The notes beneath the pieces were generated by a model. The model was given only the letters and a program-made list of their open reading frames with translations. It did not search any database and was not told the origin of the DNA. Shown in pieces: positions 52,850-61,990 of a stretch of DNA of 64,000 bases. The DNA is from Methylocystis echinoides (GTDB taxonomy: Bacteria; Pseudomonadota; Alphaproteobacteria; Rhizobiales; Beijerinckiaceae): contig NZ_BSEC01000001.1 of assembly GCF_027923385.1 (NCBI RefSeq), forward strand, positions 1,252,501 through 1,316,500. Direction: 5' to 3'. How positions within the stretch are numbered: position 1 is the stretch's first letter; each line of letters begins with the position of its first letter. A program made the translations under genes and the position numbers.

Positions 52850-53140
52850 CTAAAATGTGGCGGCCATGCCGAAGCCCTCGACGCCGGAAAGCGCATCCGC
52901 CTCGGCGGGCGCTTCCCACAGGCGGTCGACGCGCGACGCAGAGGGGCCGCGCGCCGCCGCCGCGAGAAAGGCGGCGATGTCCTGTTCCGGTCCGGCGACG
53001 AGCGTCTCGACGGAGCCGTCCGCGCGATTGCGCGTCCAGCCGTCGAGACTGCGCGCATTGGCCTCGCGGACGAGAAAATTGCGGAAGCCCACGCCCTGCA
53101 CGCGCCCCGCGACGAAGAAGCGGACGATGCGGCGGCTCAT
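52850..53140 (-). CDS. acyP: Acylphosphatase
   Basis: This 96-residue enzyme hydrolyses acyl phosphates. It has the conserved VAGRVQGVGFRNFL (catalytic Arg) and DGWTRNRADGSVE (catalytic Asn) motifs of the family; length is normal. Its start overlaps the stop of panC by four bases (ATGA), so it is translated in the panC operon. The reason for this pairing is not clear. Confidence 0.93.
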   Translation of the reverse strand: MSRRIVRFFVAGRVQGVGFRNFLVREANARSLDGWTRNRADGSVETLVAGPEQDIAAFLAAAARGPSASRVDRLWEAPAEADALSGVEGFGMAATF

Positions 53141-53997
53141 TCGCTGGGGACCGCGACATTGTCGATCAGCCGCGTGGCGCCGAGCCGCGCCGCCGCGAGC
53201 AGGCGGATCGGGCCGTCATGACGCCGCGCCACCCGCGCCAGCGTCTCCGCGTGGCGCGCCTCGAGATAGTCGATGTCGAAGCCGGCGCCGACGATGGCCT
53301 CGCGCGCCTCGCCCATCACATGGCCCACGACCTCGCCCGCGGCGATGCGGCGCGCCGCATCCGAGAGGGCGCGGTGCAGCGCCGGCGCGCGGGCGCGCTC
53401 CTCCGCCGAGAGATAGACGTTGCGCGAGGACATGGCGAGCCCGTCGGGATCGCGCAGCGTCTCGCTGCCGACGATCCGTGTCGCGATGTCGAGATCGCGG
53501 GCGAGCGCGCGGATGACGAGGAGCTGCTGGTAATCCTTCTCGCCGAAGACGGCGACGTCCGCCTGCGCCTGATTGAGCAGTTTCGTCACCACCGTGGCGA
53601 CGCCGGTGAAGTGGGTGGGACGGAAATGATCTTCGAGTTCCGCTTTCGCGGGGCCCTCGAGCGAGACGGTCGTACAAAATCCGGACGGATACATTTCCTC
53701 GACGGCCGGCGCGAAGACGAGATCGGCCGCGACGCCCGCAAGCTTTTCGCAATCGGCGGGCAGCGTGCGCGGGTAGCGGGTGAAATCCTCATTCGGCCCG
53801 AACTGGGTGGGATTGACGAAGATCGTCACGATCACCCGCTCGGCGACCCGGCGCGCTTCGTCGACGAGCGAGAGATGGCCGGTGTGCAAAGCGCCCATGG
53901 TGGGCACGAGGCCGATCCGTTCGCCGCCGGCGCGACGCGCCTGCACGAAGGCGCGCATCTCCGCGACTGTGTGAACGACAGGAATTGGAAAGTTCAT
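53137..53997 (-). CDS. panC: Pantothenate synthetase
   Basis: This 286-residue enzyme joins pantoate and beta-alanine with ATP to form pantothenate for CoA. It shows the class I tRNA-synthetase-like signature LVPTMGALHTGHLSLVDEARR, then VTIFVNPTQFGPNEDFTRYPR, VFGEKDYQQLLVIR and the KMSKS-like MSSRNVYLS. The start at 53997 gives MNFPIPVVHTVAEMR. panB and panD are not adjacent. It overlaps the gamma-glutamylcyclotransferase-like gene before it and acyP after it by four bases each, forming a tight operon. Confidence 0.97.
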   Translation of the reverse strand: MNFPIPVVHTVAEMRAFVQARRAGGERIGLVPTMGALHTGHLSLVDEARRVAERVIVTIFVNPTQFGPNEDFTRYPRTLPADCEKLAGVAADLVFAPAVEEMYPSGFCTTVSLEGPAKAELEDHFRPTHFTGVATVVTKLLNQAQADVAVFGEKDYQQLLVIRALARDLDIATRIVGSETLRDPDGLAMSSRNVYLSAEERARAPALHRALSDAARRIAAGEVVGHVMGEAREAIVGAGFDIDYLEARHAETLARVARRHDGPIRLLAAARLGATRLIDNVAVPSE

Positions 53998-54440
53998 CCG
54001 CGCGGGCCTTTCTTTTGTTCCGCAAGGAGGTGGGACAGCCAGGCGACATAGGGGGCGGGCAGCTCCAGCCGCTGCGCCGCCATGACGATTTCGGCGAGAT
54101 AGCCGGGCCAGACGGCGCCCTGATTCGGCGCCGCGCCGACATAGACCAGCGCGGGGACGGCCCCGTGGGGCTCGCGCAGCACGGGAATCATTTTCTTGAC
54201 GTAGAGCCCCTGGCCGACCTGTTCGTAGCGGTCGAGGGCCGGCACGTCCGAGACCGGCACCTCCCAGAGCGCGCCATGGACGACCGAGCGCGGCTCGGGG
54301 CTGACGCTGGCGAAGCCCGACGGCATGAGCAGAAGGCGCCAGCGCGGCAGCCGCGCCCGCCCGAGAAGCCGCGCCCGCGGGCATCGCCGCGCCATGGCGG
54401 CGACGTCCATGTTCGAGCCATAGGCGAAATGAAGCGGCAC
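53994..54440 (-). CDS. Gamma-glutamylcyclotransferase-like protein
   Basis: This 148-residue protein has the GGCT fold: the substrate loop HFAYGSNMDVAAMARRCP at the start and a conserved glutamate in PALDRYEQVGQGLYVKK. Members release 5-oxoproline from gamma-glutamyl amino acids, as ChaC and GGCT do, though many bacterial ones have not been assayed. The GTG at 54440 is favoured by an upstream GAGAGG at good spacing; a TTG at 54458 is an alternative. It is the first gene of the operon with panC and acyP. Confidence 0.87.
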   Translation of the reverse strand: MPLHFAYGSNMDVAAMARRCPRARLLGRARLPRWRLLLMPSGFASVSPEPRSVVHGALWEVPVSDVPALDRYEQVGQGLYVKKMIPVLREPHGAVPALVYVGAAPNQGAVWPGYLAEIVMAAQRLELPAPYVAWLSHLLAEQKKGPRG

Positions 54441-54501
54441 CGTCCGATCCTCTCCCAACCCTCTCGCGCTGCGGCGCAGCCGTGCTATATCACGACCCAG
54501 G

Positions 54502-54591
54502 GGAAGGGTGGCCGAGTGGTTTAAGGCAGCGGTCTTGAAAACCGCCGTGGGGGCAACTCCACCGTGGGTTCGAATCCCACCTCTTCCGCCA
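54502..54591 (+). tRNA. tRNA-Ser (anticodon UGA)
   Basis: The acceptor stem GGAAGGG/CTCTTCC (with one G-T pair) is followed by discriminator G and encoded CCA at 54589-54591. The anticodon arm GCGGT-CTTGAAA-ACCGC gives TGA, reading UCA serine codons. A long variable arm (GTGGGGGCAACTCCAC) is present, as in tRNA-Ser. Lower-GC Tad-type pilus genes lie beyond its 3' end. Confidence 0.96.
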
Positions 54592-54744
54592 CTTTATTAC
54601 TTAATTTCAGTGCATTGTGAGTATGGGGGCCTCGACTGCCTTTGGCTCCCGGGGCTCCTCATGAAGCGCTGCGCCCTCTCGCGTCTTGCGCCCCGGGCGG
54701 CTGTGGCGGTTCCCACTCCTCGCGTCACAAGGCCGGTTGCCGGC

Positions 54745-55098
54745 CTAACACTGAAACCGGGTCTGGCGCGGATAGCAGGCCGATGCGGTGAGCGCTCTGT
54801 TGGCGAATGGCAGGATCATGAAGCGGTATGTCAGCGACCCGCTTATTCGCGTTCCGCAACCGGCCAGTCCCGGAGTCGTCTCTGTAAAGGTAACGGGATA
54901 AATCGACGTGGCCAGTGCGGCGCCATAGGTCTGGATATTGGCGCATTTGGTCCGACAGGGATCGACGGCGACGCAACGTGCGACGGCGTTGACCGCACGA
55001 TCGACCGCAATCTGCTCCCACAGGATGAACCCGATATCGACGGATCCGAGCGTCAGGAAAATCAGCGGCACAAGAACAAGCGCGAATTCGACGAGCAT
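54745..55098 (-). CDS. TadE-like pilus assembly protein (first strand-end gene)
   Basis: This 117-residue protein begins with the TadE-type hydrophobic segment LVEFALVLVPLIFLTLGSVDIGFILWEQ, with the glutamate of VEFAL typical of prepilin-like substrates. The mature domain has several cysteines (RCVAVDPCRTKC). The prepilin leader before VEFAL is nearly absent, unlike standard TadE, so the annotated start may not be the whole story. It follows the second TadE-like gene by 18 bases on the same strand. It is part of a three-gene group with no Tad secretion machinery nearby. Confidence 0.72.
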   Translation of the reverse strand: MLVEFALVLVPLIFLTLGSVDIGFILWEQIAVDRAVNAVARCVAVDPCRTKCANIQTYGAALATSIYPVTFTETTPGLAGCGTRISGSLTYRFMILPFANRALTASACYPRQTRFQC

Positions 55099-55116
55099 GG
55101 CGGCCCTTTCGGCAAG

Positions 55117-55638
55117 TCAGTTTATTTTCACGATAAATTGATTGGTTATCGTCGGCAAGAATTGCGCCGGCAGAAGAAAGGGGCGGTGGTTGTAAGTCAG
55201 GCTTGCGCGCACATAGGCGCTTTCCGGCTCCACGGCATTGCAGACGTTACTGGAATTGCACTTTGGCGGGTTGTTGTTGAATGCGCCCAAACTGATGGCG
55301 CCGCCGGAAGCGCAGCCGCAACCGGCGGCGATGGTCGGGGCGCCCACATTCGGCAGCGTCAGTCCCAGCGTCGCTGGAGTCACGGCGCTTGTAATGCTCG
55401 CCAGAGTCAATCTGTCGTAATAGATATCCGGGGCGTGCTGCGTTATGTACAGCATCAGACCCTGACCATATTTGGCGATCTGGTCCCGTTCATACATATA
55501 GATTCCGAAATCCACGATCGCGATGAAGATCAGAATAAGAACCGATGCGGAGAGCGCGAATTCAGCGAGCGCCGCGCCGCCGGCGTCGATCAGGAATCGT
55601 CGCATCCGCGTCTTCGCCTCGCAGCCGTCGTGTTTCAT
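55117..55638 (-). CDS. TadE-family pilus assembly protein
   Basis: This 173-residue protein has a basic leader (MKHDGCEAKTRMRRFLIDAGG), then AALAEFALSASVLILIFIAIVDFGIYMYERDQ, the classic TadE transmembrane segment with its conserved glutamate. A periplasmic domain of about 115 residues follows, with three small cysteine clusters (CGCASG, CNSSNVC). The start at 55638 overlaps the stop of the TadG-like gene by four bases (ATGA). Composition is lower in GC than average. Confidence 0.82.
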   Translation of the reverse strand: MKHDGCEAKTRMRRFLIDAGGAALAEFALSASVLILIFIAIVDFGIYMYERDQIAKYGQGLMLYITQHAPDIYYDRLTLASITSAVTPATLGLTLPNVGAPTIAAGCGCASGGAISLGAFNNNPPKCNSSNVCNAVEPESAYVRASLTYNHRPFLLPAQFLPTITNQFIVKIN

Positions 55639-56945
55639 TGGATCAAACCCGTCTCCCAGGTTTGAATGCGCGGGGCGCCGTTTCCGGTGAACATCGGACA
55701 ATCCTGGTTGAGAGTCGTCGCGCCCGTCAAGTCTATCACATCGGCGACAATCTGCATGCAGGTTCCATTCAGGCTTCCCGTTGTCTTTATTGTCGTGTGC
55801 GGGAAGTAGAGAGCGCCCTCGAATGCGGCCGTCAGATTGCCCTGATAAACGAATTCGGAGACGCTCGATCTTGTCGCCATGCTTGTGATGGCGACCCCCT
55901 GAAAGGCGCCAGACGTCGGCGCCTTTATGTTGAGAACCGCATTGCCGTTGAACTGCCACGACGTCTGGGTCGGATTGATAATAATCGTCACGCCCGTTCC
56001 CGTGATGGTGATGTTTCCTATGTCGAGCTTGTTGAGATAATAGACGCCGGGGAGCAGGGTCAGGTTATTATTGGTCTTGAAATCATTGTAACATCCAGGG
56101 CTCAGCGTGACCGCGTTTGATGCGAGACTGGCGCAGGATGAGGGCTGATAGTTTTCGAGCGCTGTCCTTGCGCCGTTCGCCTGGTAAGGGTCCGGGGTGG
56201 GGTAAGCGCCCAGTTGCGGGACGATGGACGATGAGCAGTTGGCGGTGGCGCCGCCGACGACATTGATGGGAATGTCGGCCGAGGATCCGCAGCCGGTTGT
56301 ATTGAACGCGGCGTTACTGGAAGAATTATCCGCGATCCCGCAGGGATGGTTCGTCGGCGTGGTGATCGTCGCGCTGCCGCCGATCTTGACTGCGTCGGCC
56401 TGATTCGCCGCCGCGAGCGCCAGCATGCAGTAATTTGCGTTGGGGTCCCGTCGGATCGCCGCGACGGATGCGGCGCCGATGGTGAGGTTTCCCGACTGGT
56501 CCGCGCGGTTGAAGAGTCTCTGCGCGGCTTGAAGAAACACAAAATGACGCTGCTCGTTTATGGTGACCTTGACGCAGTCGAACGGCAGAACGCAGGTCGT
56601 GCTGCTTGGCGCGCCGAGCGCGCTGGTTACGGTGACGTTATTCGCCCCGTTCACAAAGCCGGATGTCGCGGCGACGCTCCTCGCCTCGAGACCATAATTT
56701 GTCGGCGTCAGACCCCGAGTCAGCGCGTAAATAATATTGCCGGCGGCGCTGTAGGCGGCGGCATCGGCGGCAACCTGCATCTGCCGCTGCCGGACATAGG
56801 CGAAGCCGATATCCGCGACGATGGCCATGACGGCGACGAGCAGCGGGATCGTCATCACGACGAATATTGTGACGGCGCCTGCGTCATCGCTCCTGAAGGT
56901 GGTCGCCCGCGATTTCAGCCGGGCGGCCCAGGACCTGTCTGTCAT
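55635..56945 (-). CDS. TadG-like pilus assembly protein
   Basis: This 436-residue protein has an N-terminal TadG segment (SDDAGAVTIFVVMTIPLLVAVMAIVADIGFAYVRQRQMQVAADAAAYSAA), followed by a large extracytoplasmic domain rich in Asn, Thr, Gly and Ser with repeated strand-like motifs (LLPGVYYLNKLDIGNITITG, VTIIINPTQTSWQFNGNAVLNIKA) that suggest a beta-helix or polymer-forming-like fold. There is no obvious VWA metal site. It is the first gene of the tadG-tadE-tadE group. The start at 56945 keeps the basic leader; an upstream ATG at 56984 is in frame. Confidence 0.8.
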   Translation of the reverse strand: MTDRSWAARLKSRATTFRSDDAGAVTIFVVMTIPLLVAVMAIVADIGFAYVRQRQMQVAADAAAYSAAGNIIYALTRGLTPTNYGLEARSVAATSGFVNGANNVTVTSALGAPSSTTCVLPFDCVKVTINEQRHFVFLQAAQRLFNRADQSGNLTIGAASVAAIRRDPNANYCMLALAAANQADAVKIGGSATITTPTNHPCGIADNSSSNAAFNTTGCGSSADIPINVVGGATANCSSSIVPQLGAYPTPDPYQANGARTALENYQPSSCASLASNAVTLSPGCYNDFKTNNNLTLLPGVYYLNKLDIGNITITGTGVTIIINPTQTSWQFNGNAVLNIKAPTSGAFQGVAITSMATRSSVSEFVYQGNLTAAFEGALYFPHTTIKTTGSLNGTCMQIVADVIDLTGATTLNQDCPMFTGNGAPRIQTWETGLIQ

Positions 56946-57221
56946 GCGTTTCGCCCCCCCAGCGATGTTGACCGGACCCTGCAATACCCGAAATAGCTCA
57001 ACACCCGCGCCATTTTATCTCCTGCACAGCAGCGCGTCGACCTGATCGCTGCGCCTCGCGCAACAGCATGCGTCAATGGCGCAGCCGATGTGAGAGCGAG
57101 AGAAAAGCTCAAGCTTACGCTTTGATTGCGCGCGACGGTCGATTTGCTAATCTCCAACAACAGGGGCGGCGGACGGCCTGCGCGCGGACTCTCTCCCTCC
57201 CTCGAAACCGCAGGGGCTTGC

Positions 57222-59609
57222 ATGATTTCGGCGAGAGCGTTCCGTCGTCCATTCCAGATTTTCCGGGTGGTCGTCGTCGGCCTTCTGCTCATGTGCGCCG
57301 GCGTCGGGGCGGGCGATGCGCTGGCGCAGTCCATGTCGGCTCCCGCAGCCGCGCCGGATTATGCGACGGAGATTCAGCCGATTTTCAATCGCCGCTGCAT
57401 CGCCTGTCACGGCTGTCTCGGCTCGCCCTGCAATGTGAAGCTCGACTCCTATCGCGGCGCGGATCGCGGCGGCTTCGGCGTCAATCCCTACAGCAGTCAC
57501 GTCGACGCCAGCCCGCGTGTCGGCATGGATGTGGTTCAGACGACAAAAGAGTGGCGACAGCGGGGTTTCTACCCCGTCATCGATCACGACGGGACCTCCG
57601 CCAGCCGCCTCGACAGATCGCTGCTCTACAAAATGGTTGCGGCCGGATCCGCGCATAATCAGCCGGGCTTTTCGCGCGCGGCGGTCATGCCGCTCTATGC
57701 GAAGCGCTACAACCACCAGTGTCCGGCGACTCCCGAGGCGCTGAATGCGTATCTGCAATCGACGCCCGCCGCCGGAATGCCTTTCGGCCTGCCGGCCATC
57801 GCCAGCGCCGAACTCGAAAAACTTGCGGCCTGGGTTGCGAATGGTTCGCCGGGCCCCACGCCGGAAGCGCTGGCACAGTCGGGCGCCGTCAGCGACAAGG
57901 CGGCGGTCGCCGAATGGGAGACGTTCCTGAACGATCCCGATCCGCGCAATCGGCTGGTCGCCCGCTTCATTTTCGATCACGTCTATCAGGCGAGCATCGT
58001 GCTGGAGGAAAGCGCCGGAGACTTCTTTCGCCTCGTGCGGTCCAAGACCCCGCCGAGCCGCATGGCGACGGACGCCGCCGGCCCGGCGACGGTCGATCAG
58101 CCGGTCGAGGTCATCGATGCGCCGCTGCCCTATGACGATCCATACAAATACGCCGGCGTCGATCGGTTCTGGTATCGCCTCCAGAAGGTCACGACTCCCA
58201 GAGTTCAGAAAAACCATTTCGTCTGGCGCCTGAACAAGGGATCGCTCGCGCATCTCAAGGAGCTCTTCCTCGCACGCGCGTGGGATCTGACACAGGACAT
58301 GAAACCGCCCTGGGGCGTGGGAAATCCGTTCCAGATCTATCGCGCCATTCCTGCCGAGGCGCGCTCCCTGTTCCTGCTCGAGAATGCCGAGGTCATCGTC
58401 GGCGGGATTACCTATGGCCCGGTCTGTCTTGGACAGACGGCGACCTATGCCGTGAAGGATCACTTCTGGGTCTATTTCCTCGATCCGCGCTTCGACCCCT
58501 CGGTGCAGGACCCGAAACTCGGACTGGAGACCTGGTCCGCGATGATGGATCGCTTTCCGATCGGCAACGCCGAATATGCGGAGGCCTATGCGAAGGCCCA
58601 GAAAAAACTTACTCCCGAAGGGCTGACCGTCGACGCGATCTGGAACGGCGGCGGCACGAATCCGAACGCCTGGTTGACCGTCTTGCGACATGAAACCAAC
58701 GTCTCGGTGATGAAAGGCCGGCAGGGCGGCGTTCCCCTCAGCCAGTGGCTGGTCAGCTATAGCGGGCTGGAGCGTCTCTATTACGATACGGTCGCCAGCT
58801 ACAAATATTGGGAGGGCGATCTCGGCAAGCTGGAGACGCTGGTGTTCTTCAATTTCCTTCGGCAGGAGATGGAGGATAATTTCCTGCTCCTGCTGCCGGA
58901 GAAAGAACGCGCGCCGATCCGCCAGCAGTGGTCGCAGGGTGTTTTCGGCGCGATCGGACGCTTCGTGGTGCCCTTTGCCGATCGCAGTCTGCCAGGCGGC
59001 GTCTCGGGGCAGCGTGGCCCGCTGCTCGACGCGATCGCGCGCATTCAGGCGCATATGGGCCCGGCGGTGAGCGGGCCGGCCGATCCGCTCAATCCGATCG
59101 TCAAACCGAAGATATCGCTCGACAGTCGGATGAGCGGCTATGGGCGGTGGGTCAAGGCGGTCTCGCTGCTGACCGACACGACCGCCTATAAATTTCCGCG
59201 ATTTCTCCCCAGCGTGGTGCTGCTGCGGCTCAATCACGGGCGCGAGTCCCGCGTCTATTCGCTGGTCGTCAATCGCGTCTACAAGACGCAGTTCGATCTC
59301 TTTTTCCAGAATGGCGAGGCCTTGCCGGACGAATATACGATGAGCGTCTACCCGACCATCGTCGGCGGATTCCCCAACCTCTTCCTCGAAATGGATCTCG
59401 CCCAGGCGCCGGCCTTCCTGAAGGAACTGCGCTCGGTTGCGTCTCTCGATGCGTGGAACGCCTTGCGCAACCGCTACGGCGTTCTGCGCAACAGCGCGCG
59501 CTTCTGGCCGACGCTCGACTGGTTCAACGCGTGGAACTTCCAGCGTCGCGGCGAGGCCGCCGGTCACCTCGATCTCTCCTATTACGATCTGCTCGATACG
59601 GTTTACTGA
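57222..59609 (+). CDS. cti: Fatty acid cis/trans isomerase (periplasmic heme enzyme)
   Basis: This 795-residue protein has a signal peptide (FQIFRVVVVGLLLMCAGVGAGDALA) and a c-type heme site NRRCIACHGC near the N-terminus, as in the Cti family. The remainder matches Cti by layout and conserved blocks such as DDPYKYAGVDRFWYRLQKVT and VNRVYKTQFDLFFQNGEA. Cti converts cis- to trans-unsaturated phospholipid acyl chains without ATP, stiffening the membrane under solvent, heat or other stress. It is best known from Pseudomonas and Vibrio and is less usual in alphaproteobacteria. It is divergent from the Tad group, with 276 bases between, and converges on a multicopper oxidase gene. Confidence 0.9.
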   Translation: MISARAFRRPFQIFRVVVVGLLLMCAGVGAGDALAQSMSAPAAAPDYATEIQPIFNRRCIACHGCLGSPCNVKLDSYRGADRGGFGVNPYSSHVDASPRVGMDVVQTTKEWRQRGFYPVIDHDGTSASRLDRSLLYKMVAAGSAHNQPGFSRAAVMPLYAKRYNHQCPATPEALNAYLQSTPAAGMPFGLPAIASAELEKLAAWVANGSPGPTPEALAQSGAVSDKAAVAEWETFLNDPDPRNRLVARFIFDHVYQASIVLEESAGDFFRLVRSKTPPSRMATDAAGPATVDQPVEVIDAPLPYDDPYKYAGVDRFWYRLQKVTTPRVQKNHFVWRLNKGSLAHLKELFLARAWDLTQDMKPPWGVGNPFQIYRAIPAEARSLFLLENAEVIVGGITYGPVCLGQTATYAVKDHFWVYFLDPRFDPSVQDPKLGLETWSAMMDRFPIGNAEYAEAYAKAQKKLTPEGLTVDAIWNGGGTNPNAWLTVLRHETNVSVMKGRQGGVPLSQWLVSYSGLERLYYDTVASYKYWEGDLGKLETLVFFNFLRQEMEDNFLLLLPEKERAPIRQQWSQGVFGAIGRFVVPFADRSLPGGVSGQRGPLLDAIARIQAHMGPAVSGPADPLNPIVKPKISLDSRMSGYGRWVKAVSLLTDTTAYKFPRFLPSVVLLRLNHGRESRVYSLVVNRVYKTQFDLFFQNGEALPDEYTMSVYPTIVGGFPNLFLEMDLAQAPAFLKELRSVASLDAWNALRNRYGVLRNSARFWPTLDWFNAWNFQRRGEAAGHLDLSYYDLLDTVY

Positions 59610-59639
59610 GCGACCGGACAGGATGGGCGCGTCAGGCGG

Positions 59640-61847
59640 TCACCAGCGCCATTTCGGCGGCGCCGGCACGACTTGAATCTTCGCCATCATGCCGCTGTCT
59701 TCATGCTCGAGTATGTGACAGTGGTAGACGAACGCGCCCAGCTCCGCGAAGGGTATCTCCACGATTTGCGGCGACATCGCGCAGTCGCCGTTCCGCCATT
59801 GGCCGATGGTGCAATAGCCGTTCTGCTGGTTCATCACCTTCGCGCGCACGCTGTCCCTGGGAACCGCGATGGCGAGCGGAACATTATCCTCCATCACGCC
59901 GGCGCCAACCGTCGGGTCCATATTTGGCCCGAGGGGAGAGCCCGCCGCCGCGCCCGGCTGAAGCGCGCGAAACTTGGTCTGATGGATATGGAAGTTGTGG
60001 TTTTCCGTCGCCAGATTCACAATCTCCCATGTCTCCCGAACGGGTTGCTGTCCTGCCCCGAGCGGGAGGCAGATGAAGGGGCTGGAAAGATCGAAGGCCG
60101 TGACGGGCCGCGACGAGCCCGGCACGACGGCGCCCTTGTCGTCGATCATTTCATAGCCGAGGCCGAAGACGTTTGAATTCGAGGTGTCGACCAGGCCGAA
60201 GTAGATGCGCCGCCTGTAGCCCGGCGGCAGGGCGGCGCAGCCGCGCGGGAGTGGCGCGGGCCGCGCGTAGGGGACCGGCTCCACGAAGATGCCCTGTGGC
60301 GCGTTTGCGGCCAGGGCGTCTCCGTTCAGCACCAGCGCGGTCGCGCCATCCGCCGTGTCGTTCGGCCCGAAATAGACGCTGGCGAGATCGATGGCGGGCC
60401 ATGGATCGCCGACGCCGGGCGCGCCCGTGGTTATGCCCATCGTCTGGAATGTCGCCCGCTTTCCGTTCGCCGGCGGTGTCGTCACATTGCCGTCCTTGTC
60501 CCGATAGGTCACCCAGAGCTGCGCGCGCGATCCCGGCATCATGACGAAGTCCTTCACGCAGACAGGATCGGAGCCCGTCTGCGCGGAGGGGCCGGGGCAG
60601 GGGACGACCGTGTACCGGGTGTTGCCGAGCGTCGTCTTGTCGCCGTCGTTCGTTCCCAGCGGCACATGGACGCTGACGCCATCGACGGAGATCAGCTGCG
60701 TGAGAATCGGATAGCCGCCCTCATTGTCCTTGATCTGCAATTTATAGGTCGCGCTCGCGCCGATGCTGCTGATGCTCCAGATCTCGCCGCCGCGCCTGTC
60801 GACGTCGATTGACGGAAAGACGACGCCGCTCACCGGAAAATACCAACGGCCGCCCGTGTAATTGGAGCCGCCCGACGCGCTGTTGTCGACGCCGGGGCAG
60901 CCGCCCTCCCTGACTTCCGCGCCCGTGGGAAATTGCGCGCAGAACGTCGGGTCCTGCTGATCGTCGAGCACCTCGCCATTCGCCACGGGCAACACCGGAT
61001 TCGCCGTTCCCTGCTGGAACTGTATGGCGCCGGCGGCGAGCACCTGTATGTCCTTCAACGTGACATGGCGCACCTGCTCCTCGGGGAAGCCGGCTCCCTT
61101 GAACACGGCGTAATCCGCGGCATGGCCGATGGAGATGATGCCAGCAAGGCCACTGGAGAGACTGTCGGAGGTGACGCCATGCACATGTGGATGGAACCAG
61201 TCGGGACCGGATGGTTCGTTCCGGGGAATGGCGATCTCATAATCGAGCACGCCGATCTCGACGGCGATCCCGTGCATATGCGGCTGCGGCAGCGGGCGGC
61301 CATTGGCGGGATTATAGAGGTCGACGTAGATATTATCGCCCCATGTTCGATTGTAGAAGGAGGGCGCGCGCGCCTGCACGACAAGGCCGTGTGTATGAAG
61401 ATTGGTTGGCGTGCGGGGCAGATTGACGCCGTCGGGGTCGGGAATGCTGGCCCGGTTCATGTTCCAGAAATGCGCAACCTTCGCCGGATTTTGCCGGGGC
61501 AGCCGGTTCACGAGTCGGACTTTCAGAAGATCGCCTTTCTCGAGCGCCAGCCTTATCCCGCCATATTCGGACGACGCTTGTGAGCCGGCCGGGCAACCGT
61601 TCTGGTACGGCGCGGTCCGATAACAGATTTCATAGACCCAGCCAGTCGGGTGCAGGATCGCGATGCTGTTCGGCGGCGTAAAATTGATCGCCTCGATCGG
61701 CTGCGCCTTCGCGACCATGACGATGTCGAGCAGGCCGTTGACGCTTCTGAACACCGGCGGATCTTTGAACGGCGCCGCTGCCGCCGGCGTCAGCAATGAC
61801 ACAACGGCGCCCATCACGCCGGCGCGCGCGCGTAAAGTCCGGATCAT
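59640..61847 (-). CDS. Multicopper oxidase with full copper ligand set
   Basis: This 735-residue exported protein has a signal peptide (RTLRARAGVMGAVVSLLTPAAAA) and cupredoxin domains with all four ligand motifs: TNLHTHGLVV, DWFHPHVHGVTSD, ENHNFHIHQTKF and FVYHCHILEHEDSGMMA. The type 1 cysteine, histidines and methionine are present, unlike the shorter protein at 26608-27939. It is longer than CueO or laccase (about 500), with extra loops, so the substrate (phenol, metal or bilirubin-like) is unknown. Methionine-rich segments of copper-efflux oxidases are not evident. The downstream end faces cti; its start is 143 bases from a response regulator gene in the same direction. Confidence 0.9.
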   Translation of the reverse strand: MIRTLRARAGVMGAVVSLLTPAAAAPFKDPPVFRSVNGLLDIVMVAKAQPIEAINFTPPNSIAILHPTGWVYEICYRTAPYQNGCPAGSQASSEYGGIRLALEKGDLLKVRLVNRLPRQNPAKVAHFWNMNRASIPDPDGVNLPRTPTNLHTHGLVVQARAPSFYNRTWGDNIYVDLYNPANGRPLPQPHMHGIAVEIGVLDYEIAIPRNEPSGPDWFHPHVHGVTSDSLSSGLAGIISIGHAADYAVFKGAGFPEEQVRHVTLKDIQVLAAGAIQFQQGTANPVLPVANGEVLDDQQDPTFCAQFPTGAEVREGGCPGVDNSASGGSNYTGGRWYFPVSGVVFPSIDVDRRGGEIWSISSIGASATYKLQIKDNEGGYPILTQLISVDGVSVHVPLGTNDGDKTTLGNTRYTVVPCPGPSAQTGSDPVCVKDFVMMPGSRAQLWVTYRDKDGNVTTPPANGKRATFQTMGITTGAPGVGDPWPAIDLASVYFGPNDTADGATALVLNGDALAANAPQGIFVEPVPYARPAPLPRGCAALPPGYRRRIYFGLVDTSNSNVFGLGYEMIDDKGAVVPGSSRPVTAFDLSSPFICLPLGAGQQPVRETWEIVNLATENHNFHIHQTKFRALQPGAAAGSPLGPNMDPTVGAGVMEDNVPLAIAVPRDSVRAKVMNQQNGYCTIGQWRNGDCAMSPQIVEIPFAELGAFVYHCHILEHEDSGMMAKIQVVPAPPKWRW

Positions 61848-61990
61848 CTGCCCCCCAGGACGTAAAGCCGGGTCCCGGGCAAGCTGCCCAGCCTGCGGGT
61901 CCGGCGGGAACGCGGCGCCCGAAGTGCGCGCATTTCCACAAGCGATCATGGCGGGACGGTGAAGTGCTGACAAGGCCGCGGCGCGCGGGA

